A stretch of 30,802 nt of DNA from Larix sibirica (Eukaryota; Streptophyta; Pinopsida; Pinales; Pinaceae): NCBI GenBank assembly GCA_004151065.3, contig NWUY0300013325.1, positions 20,674-51,475 on the forward strand, read 5' to 3'. The position numbers and the translations under genes were made by a program. Below, one piece after another: positions 17,475-27,345 of this stretch; position 1 is the first letter of the stretch, and each line of letters opens with the position of its first letter. The notes under the pieces are model-generated. The model made no database searches. It was not told the DNA's origin and saw only the letters and a program-made list of their open reading frames with translations.

Positions 17475-18287
17475 TGTTGAATTGCTGGTGGAATGTCTTT
17501 ATACCAGTCTATGTAGAATTCTTTGTCTTTTATAAGCTAGTTATGTAATGTCTTACAGACTTGCAAATGGAAGATGGAATGTTCCCTGCATTTGGTTTTG
17601 GCATAAAGTGAGATCAATCTTTCTTATTCTCTCTATGTTTCCTTATAATTTATTGATTCCTTAATATGTTTTAGATGTTGATAAATGCAGGGGTAAATTG
17701 ACCATTATGAGTTTCTTTATGATGAGTTACTATTACAAGGTGGAATGAATTTCTTCTTGCATTTATGTTATGACAGGGTTCTCTGGAGATTGTCTACATT
17801 TTGGAATATTAGTATGCCAACTTAGTTATTTATCTACACCGTTAACAATTATTCTCACAATTTGATTTCATTTGTTTGAACTGGTTTAGTTGAATAATGT
17901 TTTGTTTAACTGTTTCCAACAAGGTCTCTTATGAAAAGATACAGATTTATCTTTATTTTTTTTCATTACATCCTGATTAATCATTAAAATCAAGTGGTAG
18001 AGTTTTAACAAACATCAAGTAGGTTTCCCCGCTCGAACTCGTAACCATAATCAACTCCAATTCTCATCATATCTTGTAGGATTACTCATGATAGTGTTTA
18101 CTTATATCATAAGTCTTCTTTTTTAAGAAGAAAAACCCTAAATCCAATGGAGGTTTATATCCATCGGAAGTAGTCACTCCAAACAATTGGGAAATACGGA
18201 AAGTCTTGCAACGGTTTTCTTAAGTTCCTGGATCGGATTGCTTTCCTTGCATTGACGATCGGATCAACCAATTCTCAGCATCAACAA
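17475..18287 (+). repeat. Putative LTR start and leader region before gag
   Basis: The sequence starts TGTTGAATTGCTGG after the polypurine tract and holds no ORF. Its right part must include the leader of the downstream gypsy gag (ATG at 18288). I could not fix an LTR end or a tRNA primer binding site, and found no second copy elsewhere in the window. A pair of Pol III-like boxes lies at 17992-18039. Whether this is one LTR shared by two elements, or an LTR of one plus the leader of another, is unresolved. Confidence 0.35.
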
Positions 18288-19859
18288 ATGGCTCTAGAAG
18301 GAGGTCCATCTAAGGCTTAATGGATAGATGCAACCAGGTTAAACCTCCTCCAAACCGTTCCCCAATCGCAAACCGTAGCCATTCAAACCCACCGACCGCA
18401 TTTGATATTGATACTTCTTCACAACCTGAAACCATTTCCACACCTCTCCCACATTCGACTCAACCTAAAGCAAGTACTGCCATTCTTACTCCTTTACCTG
18501 CAGATCTCGAGCTTAGGAACCAGATTGAAAATTCTCAATGAGCTTTGGATAGGTCACAATCTATACTTTCCAGAATTCAAGAGCTCCAAGAATGGTTGGC
18601 TCATCGTTTTCAATCTTCTGCTGCTAATAGTATAGAACTCGAACACCATAAAAATCCCCATGGTTGGACATTCCTAACCTTCAATTACACGACATCGTTA
18701 CCAGTCAGACCAACCCTAGTTGTACCTCAGAGAGGGGTAACCCTTTGTTCCAATCCGATTATCATTTCGGTGAAGCTTTGTCACCCAACCACCTAAGGTT
18801 AGTCCCGGAACAGGCGGATCAGGGGTACCACCATCTCCACCTGATTCCCCGCCCATTTCTCCTCGTGGTAATAATTCCCAAGGGAGTTCTTCTTATCATC
18901 ATTCTGGTGATTCATCTAACGATTTTGGAAATCGAGATAGAAACAACCGACACATGGCTAATAACCAGAACAAACCTTGGTTGTATCAGGATGCGGTGGT
19001 TGTCTCAGGTCCACAACATTTGTTACCAAATAATCCCAATTTTTTTTTGCCCAAATTTGACCCCGACAATAAACAACCAGCTGAAGACCACATAAAGAAT
19101 TTTATGTTGGTTGTACGATTACAAAATGTAGAGCACAAAGACATAGTCTGTAGGTTATTTCCCTACACCTTCAAAGGAAAATCTTCGACCTGGTATTTCT
19201 CCCAACAACCTCAGACTATTCAATGATGGGGCCAATTTGAGAAACTTTTTCTTGAAAAATTTGGGGATGATAAGACACCAAAAGACCTAGTCATGGACCT
19301 ATCCACCATGAAAATGGAGAGAAAGGAACGAATTAAAGATTTTAATCAATGATTTCTAACCCTGAAAAATAAAATCCCTGCCAAGTCCCTACCAGCTAAA
19401 AACTTGATTGTGGCATACTATGCAAAATCCTTTCCTATCCCTTTAGCCATGTGGGTTAAACGACCCCACAAGGCTAATCTACATGAAGTATTCAATGAAG
19501 CTATTATAGTTGAGAAATATATGTTGAGCCTCAAAGGAAACCTTGACGTGGAGATTGATCAACCTACACCATTGCGAAAGAAACCTGAGCAACCTCCTAA
19601 ACCTCCCGCTCCTAAAAAGGACCAGGGAGCACTGGATATGGAAAAACTTCAAAAGGTGTTGCAATAAGTTTCTGATGAAGTAATTGATCTCAGGAATAAT
19701 GTAAATGAAGGTTCCTCAAATAGGGGGTTCTTCATAAATTCTTACAGAAGACCTTATCAGTCATCCCAAAACCAGAATACACCTCTCTCCGAGGGAATGC
19801 ATACTAATGACTTAGATTCAGTCCTTAGGGCTATATTAAATGGTCCTCAACCCCCTTAG
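18288..19859 (+). pseudogene. gypsy gag
   Basis: Gag forms the retroelement particle. The likely start is the ATG at 18288 (MALEGGPSKA), followed by an early TAA. The N-terminal part is Pro/Ser/Gln-rich and scattered over frames. The conserved retrotransposon Gag domain begins near 19000 (FFLPKFDPDNKQPAEDHIKN) and continues FMLVVRLQNVEHKDIVCRLF and PYTFKGKSSTWYFSQQP, then past a stop at 19225 FEKLFLEKFGDDKTPKDLVM and FLTLKNKIPAKSLPAKNLIV. The C-terminal part (19404-19667) is Lys/Pro-rich (KKPEQPPKPPAPKKDQG). No Cys-His knuckle is visible before the terminal TAG near 19857. Stops inside show inactivity. Confidence 0.82.
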
Positions 19860-20700
19860 ATGAGGGTGAAAATAGTTTTGTCGATAATCAACAACATCCC
19901 GACCAACCACTTGAATGCCATGATCATCAAGATACCCATGCCATCAACTATTTCACATAATTACCAGGAAACTTTGAAGATGATGAATCTGAAACAATTT
20001 ATGCTATTCAACATACCTATAACACTCATGGGAAGGGACAACCGTCTCAAGATTCTCCATCTACTTCTAATCAAAATAAGAACATTCCTGCAAACGTTAG
20101 GGTCACTGCATAAAAAGAAACTATTGTGCCTGATCTAGATTATGATCTAGTATAGGGTCTCAAGAAAACACGAGCTAACATTTCACTGTATGACTTGATG
20201 ACGATTTTGATGATCCAAGAAAATGTTCAGAACAAATTTTGACCCAGTAGTACAGTTGAACATAACACCCTTGAAACCCCAGCTGACAATGCTGCTCGAC
20301 ACCCTCCTACTCTTCCTCCTATGGGAAAGAAACTTAGAACACCTCCCTTCCTTCTATCATTTGAAATTTATAATAGAAACATACATAACTGTATGATAGA
20401 ATCAAGGGCTTCTTCTAATGTAATTCCCTTATCTGTGTGCAGGAAACTCAATGCAAGCCTTGAACCATCACCTACATAGATCGTGCAGCTGGATAGATCC
20501 AAAGTGAAGGTGGTAGGAAACTTAAAAATGTATTAATACTCTCTTTAGATCCAAGTATTCATCCAACTATTGATATTGTAGTGACTGACGTTCTTGAGGC
20601 CTATGGGATGTGGTTGAGTCGATATTGGTCGGAAAATCTTAAAGGCTATTTCACCACAGATTGACCACACCTATGGCTACCATACAATGGTAAACCCAAC
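19860..20700 (+). pseudogene. gypsy aspartic protease region, mutated active site
   Basis: In the coding frame a linker (ATVPDLDYDLV-like at about 20120-20155, then KKTRANISLYDLMTI) leads to the protease: PPFLLSFEIYNRNIHNCMIE, then SRASSNVIPLSVCRKLNA at about 20400-20455. The active site, normally Asp-Ser-Gly-Ala-Ser, is ESRAS, so both the catalytic Asp and the following Gly are changed. Later protease strands are visible near 20565-20690 (PTIDIVVTDVLEAYGMWLSR, TDXPHLWLPYNG-like with a stop). The open 92-codon ORF at 19860-20138 is in the wrong frame. Catalytic loss means no polyprotein processing. Confidence 0.75.
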
Positions 20701-20970
20701 AAGATCAGAGCTAATAGGGAACCTTATATTAAAAAAATAGTCACCGATGTGAATGATCCTAGTGAGCCCACTCAATTCCCTACCCATAATATAGGAAATT
20801 ATACCATGGATACTTTCTTTGGGGATCTACCCGCAAATATTTCACCTTATGCAAAATATGATTTTCAATCTCAAGTCATGCATTTTTCTTAGGTAGATTC
20901 ATCTTAAACCGTTGTACATAATGTATACAATGTAAATACTAATTTTAGGTTAGATAGAACCTGCTAGACT

Positions 20971-21345
20971 TTATTTTTCTATGGTTCCAGATCCATGGAA
21001 GGAGCTGGGGCTGGTTGTGTTTTAATTGATCCAATGGGAAATAAAACAATGATAGCTTGTAGTTTAGAATTCGAGTGCACAAATAATGTAGCCAAGTATG
21101 AGGCTTTGATTCAGGGCCTTAGAAAATCAATTGACCTCAAATTCAAGATTATTAAGGTTTATGGCGACTCAGAAATAATCGCTCCACAGGTAAGAAATAC
21201 AATTCATTGTGTTTCAGTTCACTTAAAGAATTATCAGAGAGAAGTTTGGAACCTGATTAATCACTTTGAGGCCTTCAAAATCAACTTTGTCCCACAATTA
21301 CATAACTTTGATGTTGATTTACTTGCCAACATTGTTTCTAAGTTA
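20971..21345 (+). pseudogene. Extra RNase H domain upstream of reverse transcriptase
   Basis: From 20971 the frame reads FFYGSRSMEGAGAGCVLIDP, then LEFECTNNVAKYEALIQGLR, KVYGDSEIIAPQVRNTIH and HNFDVDLLANIVSKLMP. This is a type I RNase H fold of the kind added to plant Tat-type gypsy elements. Counting from the ATG at 20995, Glu36, Asp58 and Asp108 fit the catalytic set. The first Asp of the FDGS motif is Tyr (codon TAT at 20980-20982), one base from GAT. It lies after the protease and before the reverse transcriptase, while the regular RNase H is in its usual place after the reverse transcriptase. It would degrade RNA in RNA-DNA hybrids. A 34-bp duplication at 21387-21454 breaks the frame just downstream. 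Confidence 0.8.
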
Positions 21346-21386
21346 ATGCCTATGGAAGGTTTTGCACCCGATGCATTCTCCAATGA

Positions 21387-21454
21387 ATTAATGTACAGAC
21401 CTTCCATTTCCGACCATCAAATTAATGTACAGACCTTCCATTCCTGACAATGTC
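21387..21454. repeat. 34-bp tandem duplication in gypsy pol
   Basis: ATTAATGTACAGACCTTCCA occurs at 21387 and again at 21421. The duplicated unit is 34 bp, not a multiple of three, so it frameshifts the linker between the extra RNase H and the reverse transcriptase. Confidence 0.88.
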
Positions 21455-21769
21455 ACTAATTGGAATTTTTTTAATGATGATCGCCAAATATTAGATTTTC
21501 TCACAGCCCATGACACATTCAAGGATGTGGCTATCGATGAAGACAGTCATGATAGATCTTTGTCTCATTGCTAAAATCCTTTCCAATCTGCTTCAGACTC
21601 ATAAAAACCTACTTCCTTGATTCCCAAATCAACCGTGAGACTGGAATTTTTTTATGATCTACAGGATAAGTTTAAAAAGGTGAAAAATTATAAAACTAAT
21701 AGCTCTTGTATGAACTACCAAATAGTGAATTTGGGAACTGAGCAAAATCCACAGAACATCAATATTGTC

Positions 21770-22546
21770 ACATGATGATGTACCCCTACCGAAAGGGACG
21801 GTTATATCAGGTTATTTCGACAATATAAGGATGTTTTTGCATGGACTTATGAAGATTTAACAACATTCGATACAAACGTCACGCAACACAATATACCCAT
21901 GAAGCCTGATGTTAAACCTTATCAACACAAGCTAAGAAAGATGCACCTAAGCTTAGAGCCATCGGTTAAGAAAGAACTAGACAAAATTTTGTTAACTATG
22001 ATCATCTTCCCAGTTAGACACACCCAGTGGGTTGCTAACTTAGTCCCGGTACGTAAAAAGAATGGAGATATTCGTCTCTGTGTTTATTTTTGTAACCTAA
22101 ACAAAGCTTCTCAGAAATAAAACTACCCAGTACCCCCAATGGATCAAATCCTACAAAGGGTATTAGGATCATAAATGTTTTTGTTATTAGATGGTTTCTA
22201 TGGGTACAATCAAGTATTGGTATCTCATTCTGATCAATTAAAAACTACGTTCAGAACTCCATGGGGCACTTTCACATATAGAAATATTCCTTTTGGATTA
22301 ATAAACGCAAGGGCTACATTTAAGAGAGTGATGGATATCGCTTTCAGAGGATTGATTCATGATTGTGTTGTAGTTTATTTGGATGACGTTACTATTTTCT
22401 CCAAGAAAAGGCACGAACATCTTTCACATCTGAGGCAAGTATTTGAGCGATGCAGAAGGTATGGTATCTCTCTTAACCCTAAAAAGTTGATTTTCGCGGT
22501 CACAGAAGGTAAGTTACTTGGATTCGTTGTTTCTAACACGGCATGA
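21770..22546 (+). pseudogene. gypsy reverse transcriptase
   Basis: This enzyme copies element RNA into cDNA. A lead-in near 21800 (LFRQYKDVFAWTYEDL) is followed by MKPDVKPYQHKLRKMHLSLE, VKKELDKILLTM, and WVANLVPVRKKNGDIRLCVY. After stops at 22118 and 22172 come FLLLDGFYGYNQVLVSHSDQ, FRTPWGTFTYRNIPFGLINA, and the hallmark VVVYLDDVTIFS at about 22367-22402. The catalytic Asp residues are Asp6, Asp70 and Asp71 of the ORF starting at 22175, all retained. KLLGFVVS near 22513 ends the palm/thumb region. The reading frame is interrupted, so the enzyme is dead even though the site is intact. Confidence 0.9.
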
Positions 22547-23160
22547 TGATTGACTCGGAATGAACCCAAGCGATATCCCAGATTAATTTCCCTAGTTAAG
22601 AAGATTCTATGAAATCTTTCTTGGGGAAAATTAATTTTGTGAGACGTTTTATTCCTAGTTTTGCTCAGATTGTTAAACCTTTAGAAGACAAGATTAAGAA
22701 GGACATAGTCTTTAAATGGAATGATTTACAAAAGAATCTTTTTGTAGAATTAGGGAAGATACTGTAGAAGCACCCGCTTTAATGTCCCCTGATTTTTCAA
22801 AAGATTTTATCCTGTACACATATGCTTCTGACATTTCGTATGCTGCAGTCCTTACACAACGAAATTATGAAGGAAACGAGATCCCGATATCATTTATGAG
22901 TTCCACTTTGAAGGGAGCCGAGCTCAATTACCCAGAAGTTGATAAGTAGGATTATGATATCTATAAAGTAGTCAAACATTTCAGGTCTTATATTTTGAAG
23001 TCCACGACCAAAGTTATAGTCCCGTATTCGGCAGTTCGGAACATGCTAACTCAAAAGGAACTAGGAGAGAAGCGTGCGCGCTGGATGACTGCATTGCAAG
23101 AATATGATTTGGAGATCCCGGATGGCCAAAGTTGTCCAAGGACAAGGATTGTGTAAGTTG
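22547..23160 (+). pseudogene. gypsy connection and RNase H domain following reverse transcriptase
   Basis: The path shifts frame to read SFLGKINFVRRFIPSFAQIV and KPLEDKIKKDIVFKWNDLQK near 22610-22740, the connection region. RNase H follows: DFSKDFILYTYASDISYAAV, then SFMSSTLKGAELNYPEVDK, a stop at 22948, and VRNMLTQKELGEKRARWMTA with LQEYDLEI up to about 23120. The Asp in ASD and the Glu in GAELNY fit the domain's conserved acidic sites. Interrupted by stops and frameshifts. Confidence 0.82.
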
Positions 23161-23639
23161 GAAGCATAGTCATCTAATACATAGGACGACGAAGCATAAT
23201 GGGTCAACAAAGAAGAGTCTGGCGATGATCAAATTTATTTCACTCCTGAAGTTTCAGATACATGGTATGGTGCCATTAAGTTTTTCTTAACTCATGTGTA
23301 TGCTCCTCAAAACCTTGAATCTAGAAAAAGGAGATCCCTCAGGCTTAAGGACACTCCTTATCATTTGATCAATCAAGTTCTTTTAGTTATAAATACCATT
23401 AATATTGCTTGAATATTACCCGCTGGTTTGCTTATTTTCCTTATGATAGTAACACTAAGTGTAGCACAAAATATAATAATGGCAAATTTGAATTACAGGG
23501 GAATTACCAGATATACCATCCGTGTCTTTGCATACGAGCAAACAAATAGAAGGACCTACTACTTAGTTCAGGCTAACCTCATCTTTGTGACACGCTATAT
23601 TTTATATTGATTATATGCTAAACCCGACCCGAGTGCTTG

Positions 23640-24854
23640 CTGAGATGCTATGTATTTGGTCAATCTTGTTAACAAAATAATCAAATTGGAATAATAAAAT
23701 TGGAGACCGAGAGCGGGAATAAGAATTTTTTTGATGGAGTTTTATTACGATGTGTTGAGAAGCATGATGCTGAGAAAATACTAATGGATTTACATGTAGG
23801 AACCGCTGGCGGTCCTTTTGGGGGAGAGACCACAACACAAAAACAAAAAATTCTAAGGGGTGGTTATTGGCCGACCTTGTTCAAATATGCCCACACTTTT
23901 GCTCGTAAATGTGAAGATTATATTGCTAGAAATTCACTGGAAGAGTTAAGAATTCTTCGGTCCCTCTTCAACCAATTACCATGGACGCTTCCTTTCAACA
24001 ATGGGGTATGGATATTGTTGGTCCAGTCAATCCTCCATCCTCCATACTACATAAATACATTCTTACTGCTACAGACTATTTCACTAGATGGGTAGAAGTA
24101 GTCCCACTCAAAGTAGTTAACACCAACAAGGTGATTTCTTTCCTTGAGAATTATATAATAACCAGGTTTGGTGTCCCTGAATACTTAGTCTTTGATAATG
24201 ATTCATACCTTTCTTCTGTTGATCTCACTCAATATGCATTAGACAAAGGTATCAAGATAAAATATTATGCTAACTATTACCCTCACCGAAATGTTTTGGT
24301 TGAATCCACCAATAAGAATTTGATCGAAATCATAAAAAATACTGTAGCAAGTAATCCAAAAAATTGGCATACAAAATTATTCAATGCTCTGTGGGCATAC
24401 AGGGTAACTCCTAAAGCTGCCATTGGTAACTCACCCTATTTCCTAGTATATAGCAAATAATCCATCTTACCTCCAAACCTAGCCTTACCTTGGCTTCGAT
24501 TATCCAAATCTATTCAAGAGGATGATTACTCTACCCTAGAAGATATGATTAATGACCTACTCCGATTAGAAGAAGAGAGAGAAATCTAAGAATCATCAAC
24601 ACCGGCAGTTAGTCAAGCGTTGGTTTGATAAAAAATCTTCTTCTTAGAGAGATTTTCAAGTGGAAGATCTTGTTCTGAAATGGGATAAACCCCATGAGGA
24701 AAAGGGTGAGCATACCAATTTTCAACGTTTGTAGTTGGGGCCATTTACTATTTCTAAAAAATCGAGTCCCATCACTTTTCGATTGTAGACACTAGAAGGG
24801 TACCCTGAGACTTATCTAGTGAATGTTCAGGTCTTGAAGAAATATTTTGCCTAG
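23640..24854 (+). pseudogene. gypsy integrase: broken zinc finger, preserved DD35E core
   Basis: The N-terminal finger reads DLHVGTAGGPFGGETTTQ and ARKCEDYIARN. The second His is Pro and the last Cys is missing, so zinc binding is lost. The core from 23981 has WGMDIVGPV (Asp11), LVFDNDSYLSS (Asp72) and NVLVESTNKN (Glu108), with exactly 35 residues between the second Asp and the Glu. The 159-codon core runs without a stop to YFLVYSK (24460). After a TAA the C-terminal part continues through other frames (DLVLKWDKPHEEKGEHTNFQ, VNVQVLKKYFA) to TAG at about 24854. This would splice element cDNA into the genome. The core is the best-preserved domain of the element. Confidence 0.88.
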
Positions 24855-25395
24855 TTTTCTTGTACTAGGCTTGTACATAGTGTGGTTTTCTTTTCCCGTT
24901 TTCTTTAATATTATTTTGATTTTTGATTTTTATAGTTTAGTATTGTGATTTTAATAAAGTGGCTTAATCATTCTCTTGAGAATTACCTGTTTCTGTGGAG
25001 GGTCAAAGAAAATCCAGATATGCTTAAGTGGGTCATCTCATAATGAACTTTTGGCTCACTCATTCCTTCTTATAGGTCATTTACCTATGAGATTTTGAAA
25101 TATCGTTACTGAGTATCATTTATCAAAATTTTCAGGAACAAACATATATATATATATATATATATAACTAAAGTTCAAACAAGGCTTAAGGCACTATATA
25201 TAGAATTTTCTTTGAAAAATAATACCATTCACTTAACATGAGTATGGAATATTTTCAGGTGGCAAATATTGAAATCCTTTATGTCATTCCTAGATCTTAA
25301 GGAGCACTTGGAATTGCTTCCCATCCGCTAAGAGTTATATGTTTAATCAATAATTTATGTGAATGTAAACGACCTTAAGGGTGAACTGCAAGATA
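24855..25395. other. Gypsy 3' untranslated region, first part
   Basis: No ORF. It starts after the integrase stop and contains a (TA)n microsatellite at about 25143-25167. Composition becomes T-rich near 24890-24940. Confidence 0.5.
25143..25167. repeat. (TA)n microsatellite
   Basis: About 12 consecutive TA dinucleotides in the gypsy 3' region. Confidence 0.95.
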
Positions 25396-25900
25396 GGGGG
25401 TCTCATTATGAGCCAACCTATAATGTTCATAAGTGTTGGTGGAATGGAATCTCTACATATGGTCACCAAGCCTGTGAGATGGATTTCAGCTTAATAAACT
25501 GAAATATAGGAGATATTATTACAAGTCGGCCTATTCATGATCCACGAGTACTGGTGAATGAAACTGCTATTAATTGGTTACCAAGACAAAGTGGTGGCTT
25601 GTAGTTATCCCTTAACAAACAATTTTGTAAGACAAATAAACAAATGTAATTCCAAAAGTTTACTTAAAGGACAGGAGGTCTTATCACAAGTCATCTTGAC
25701 CATGATCATGATTTCTTGCGGAATGAAATTACCATTAGCTGGTCACCAAGCAAGGGTAATTCCATTTCAGTTCTATCTGGAAGGAAGGGGATCTCATTAC
25801 GAGCCATCCTAATCATTTTCTGCAATTCTTTGTGAATGGCGCTGCCATTAGCTGATCATCAAGTCAAGGAAGTGTCCTTTAGTTCTATTTTGGGAGACAC
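25396..25900. repeat. Tandem array in gypsy 3' region, about 114-bp unit
   Basis: Four diverged units follow one another. Landmark GGTCACCAAG and variants occur at 25461, 25576, 25741 and 25854. A second landmark, GGTCTCATTA(T/C)GAGCCA and variants, lies near 25398, 25512, 25676 and 25789. Spacings are about 115, 165 and 113 bp; the third gap carries some 50 extra bases. GGAATGAAATTACCATTAGC-type sequence precedes each landmark. In plant Tat-type gypsy elements the region after integrase is known to generate tandem repeats that can become satellites. Confidence 0.75.
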
Positions 25901-26590
25901 AACATACATTATAATTTTACACCAATATCTCTAGTGGAAGGGATAAAAGCATATATTTGGATTAAAAGGAAACCATGTCAAGGCTACGGACGCCTGCTGG
26001 CAACAGTGACAATACCTCTGACATTGGGATTTTAATTTTAATATGCCACTTGAATTGTCCTTGCTCATGTTCTAGTTTTGATTATTCTTAGCAAAGGTAA
26101 TTCTCTGTTATCATTCTTTCTTCTGTAATGTCCCGATTTCCTTTCAAAATGTGATTGATTCTAATCCCCGATCGTTTTGATTATTCATTAATTAAACTTG
26201 GAAATCTTTTCTAAGAAGCTCTTAGGTTGGTGATCCTTAAGAGGTGAATAAGCTATGTCTCAAGCATCTGAACCTTGACTAAAGCTTGAAATACTTGTGC
26301 ATTCCCGATGACAAGACAAAGATAACTGGTTCTTCCCAGTGAGCCTCCATTTGTTGTAGCCACAACGATCCCACCTTGTTTGAATAAGATGTGAGCCCCT
26401 TTTATTTTTAGTGTTGTCTACTTAGTTTATTTTTCTCAAAACTATTTCGTTATTTTCTTTACTTAATCCTGTTTGAGATTTCGCTTAATAAGGGAAAAAC
26501 TTGAAACAAATTGAGTTTTAAACGACACTAGTTTTAATCTTGCTAATTCACTTAATTAAGCAGAAGAACAAATAAATCAAAAGACGAAAT
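25901..26590. other. Non-coding stretch, nothing recognised
   Basis: No ORF of note. If the gypsy element has a 3' LTR close to its 3' array it should begin in this part, but no polypurine-TG junction or match to 17475-18287 was found. Confidence 0.3.
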
Positions 26591-26960
26591 GATTATAAGC
26601 TCTTATTAGCACTCTCCTACTTTCCAACTCCGACGTATGTTGGAAGTTGGCATGAAATCAGGTTAAAAGTATTTAAAGTTCCCCGACCCTCGACTCTTCG
26701 CTTTAATATCGACAATCGACAGTCATGAAAGATAATTTATTTTGATTGAATTCCAGTCTCGACTTCCGACTCCCTACTACTTTTCACATTTATCACAAGT
26801 TGCAGAGATCGGCAGTCAAGAGCATTTATGATTTGTCATACTAATTTCCTTCCTGAATCCCGACTCTTGACCTTTAAACTTATGATCAACTGCAGAAGTC
26901 GCCAATTGGGACATTATCAATTCACACAGTTGTTTTGTTCCTGACTCTCGACCCCCGACT
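26591..26960. repeat. CGACT-rich degenerate tandem repeat
   Basis: Phrases of the type (C/T)GACTCTCGAC(C/T)C.CGACT recur near 26683, 26757, 26857 and 26940, about 75 to 100 bp apart. Between them lie related segments such as AACTGCAGAAGTCG, AGTTGCAGAGATCGGCAGTC and ATCGACAATCGACAGTC. GC content is locally raised and CpG-rich compared with the flanks. It directly precedes the ORF starting at 27192. Confidence 0.55.
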
Positions 26961-27234
26961 TTTGCGAATTTTCAAGGCCTACGTCGACACTTCTATTTGC
27001 GCAACCAAAATTCATATTTTTCCCACGTGCAAAATATTTCAAAAAAATGGCTTGATTAATGTGATCAATAAATGATTAAGATCTAACCGTCGATTTCAGG
27101 GAAGTTCAATGGTAATTAATGTGCACTTGATTTGGTCCTAATCCAATATTTACTTAACCAGTTTTTTGAATTCTTTCGCCATTACAGCACAATGACTTTT
27201 GAACTCAGCTTATCAGTATCCTCTGCCTCTACAA

Positions 27235-27345
27235 GTGAGTTCTAGCAATTTGCTCTAGTTTGTTTCAAGATTTTATAGGTATTATATTATTTCATCAAGT
27301 TTTCATCCGATTTTTCATATTTGAGTGTCTTATTTAGTTTTGCAG
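27235..27345 (+). other. Putative 111-bp intron in the ORF leader
   Basis: The donor AA/GTGAGT and the acceptor TTTAGTTTTGCAG/GA fit plant splice consensus, and the interior is T-rich. Splicing turns ACA A plus GA into an uninterrupted Thr-Arg codon pair, and the downstream frame is the long one. Without splicing, the frame could also start at the ATG at 27363 (MAKRTSSKAAVEEL). Confidence 0.5.

Larger units (their letters stand above)
18288..24854 (+). mobile_element. Ty3/gypsy retrotransposon coding region, near full length but inactive
   Basis: The plus strand encodes, in order, gag, protease, an extra RNase H, reverse transcriptase, RNase H and integrase, ending at a TAG after the motif VLKKYFA. 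This is the gypsy order, with integrase last, plus an extra RNase H. The coding path changes frame several times and crosses many stops (for example at 20881-20895, 22118, 22544 and 22948). Sequence style matches plant gypsy elements of the Tat/Athila branch. The 3' side carries tandem repeats, also seen in that branch. Confidence 0.85.

Noticed and set aside
17990-18062. Possible tRNA gene
   Set aside because: Only box-like motifs are present; no acceptor stem or cloverleaf pairing could be drawn. Kept only as a low-interest SINE-like finding.
18402-19095. Overlapping leucine- and isoleucine-rich ORFs before the Gag domain
   Set aside because: They are alternate frames of the Pro/Ser-rich gag N-terminus, whose own frame continues into the conserved Gag domain.
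19860-20138. 92-codon open frame between gag and protease as a separate gene
   Set aside because: The neighbouring frame carries recognisable Tat-type pre-protease linker sequence, so this frame is a shadow.
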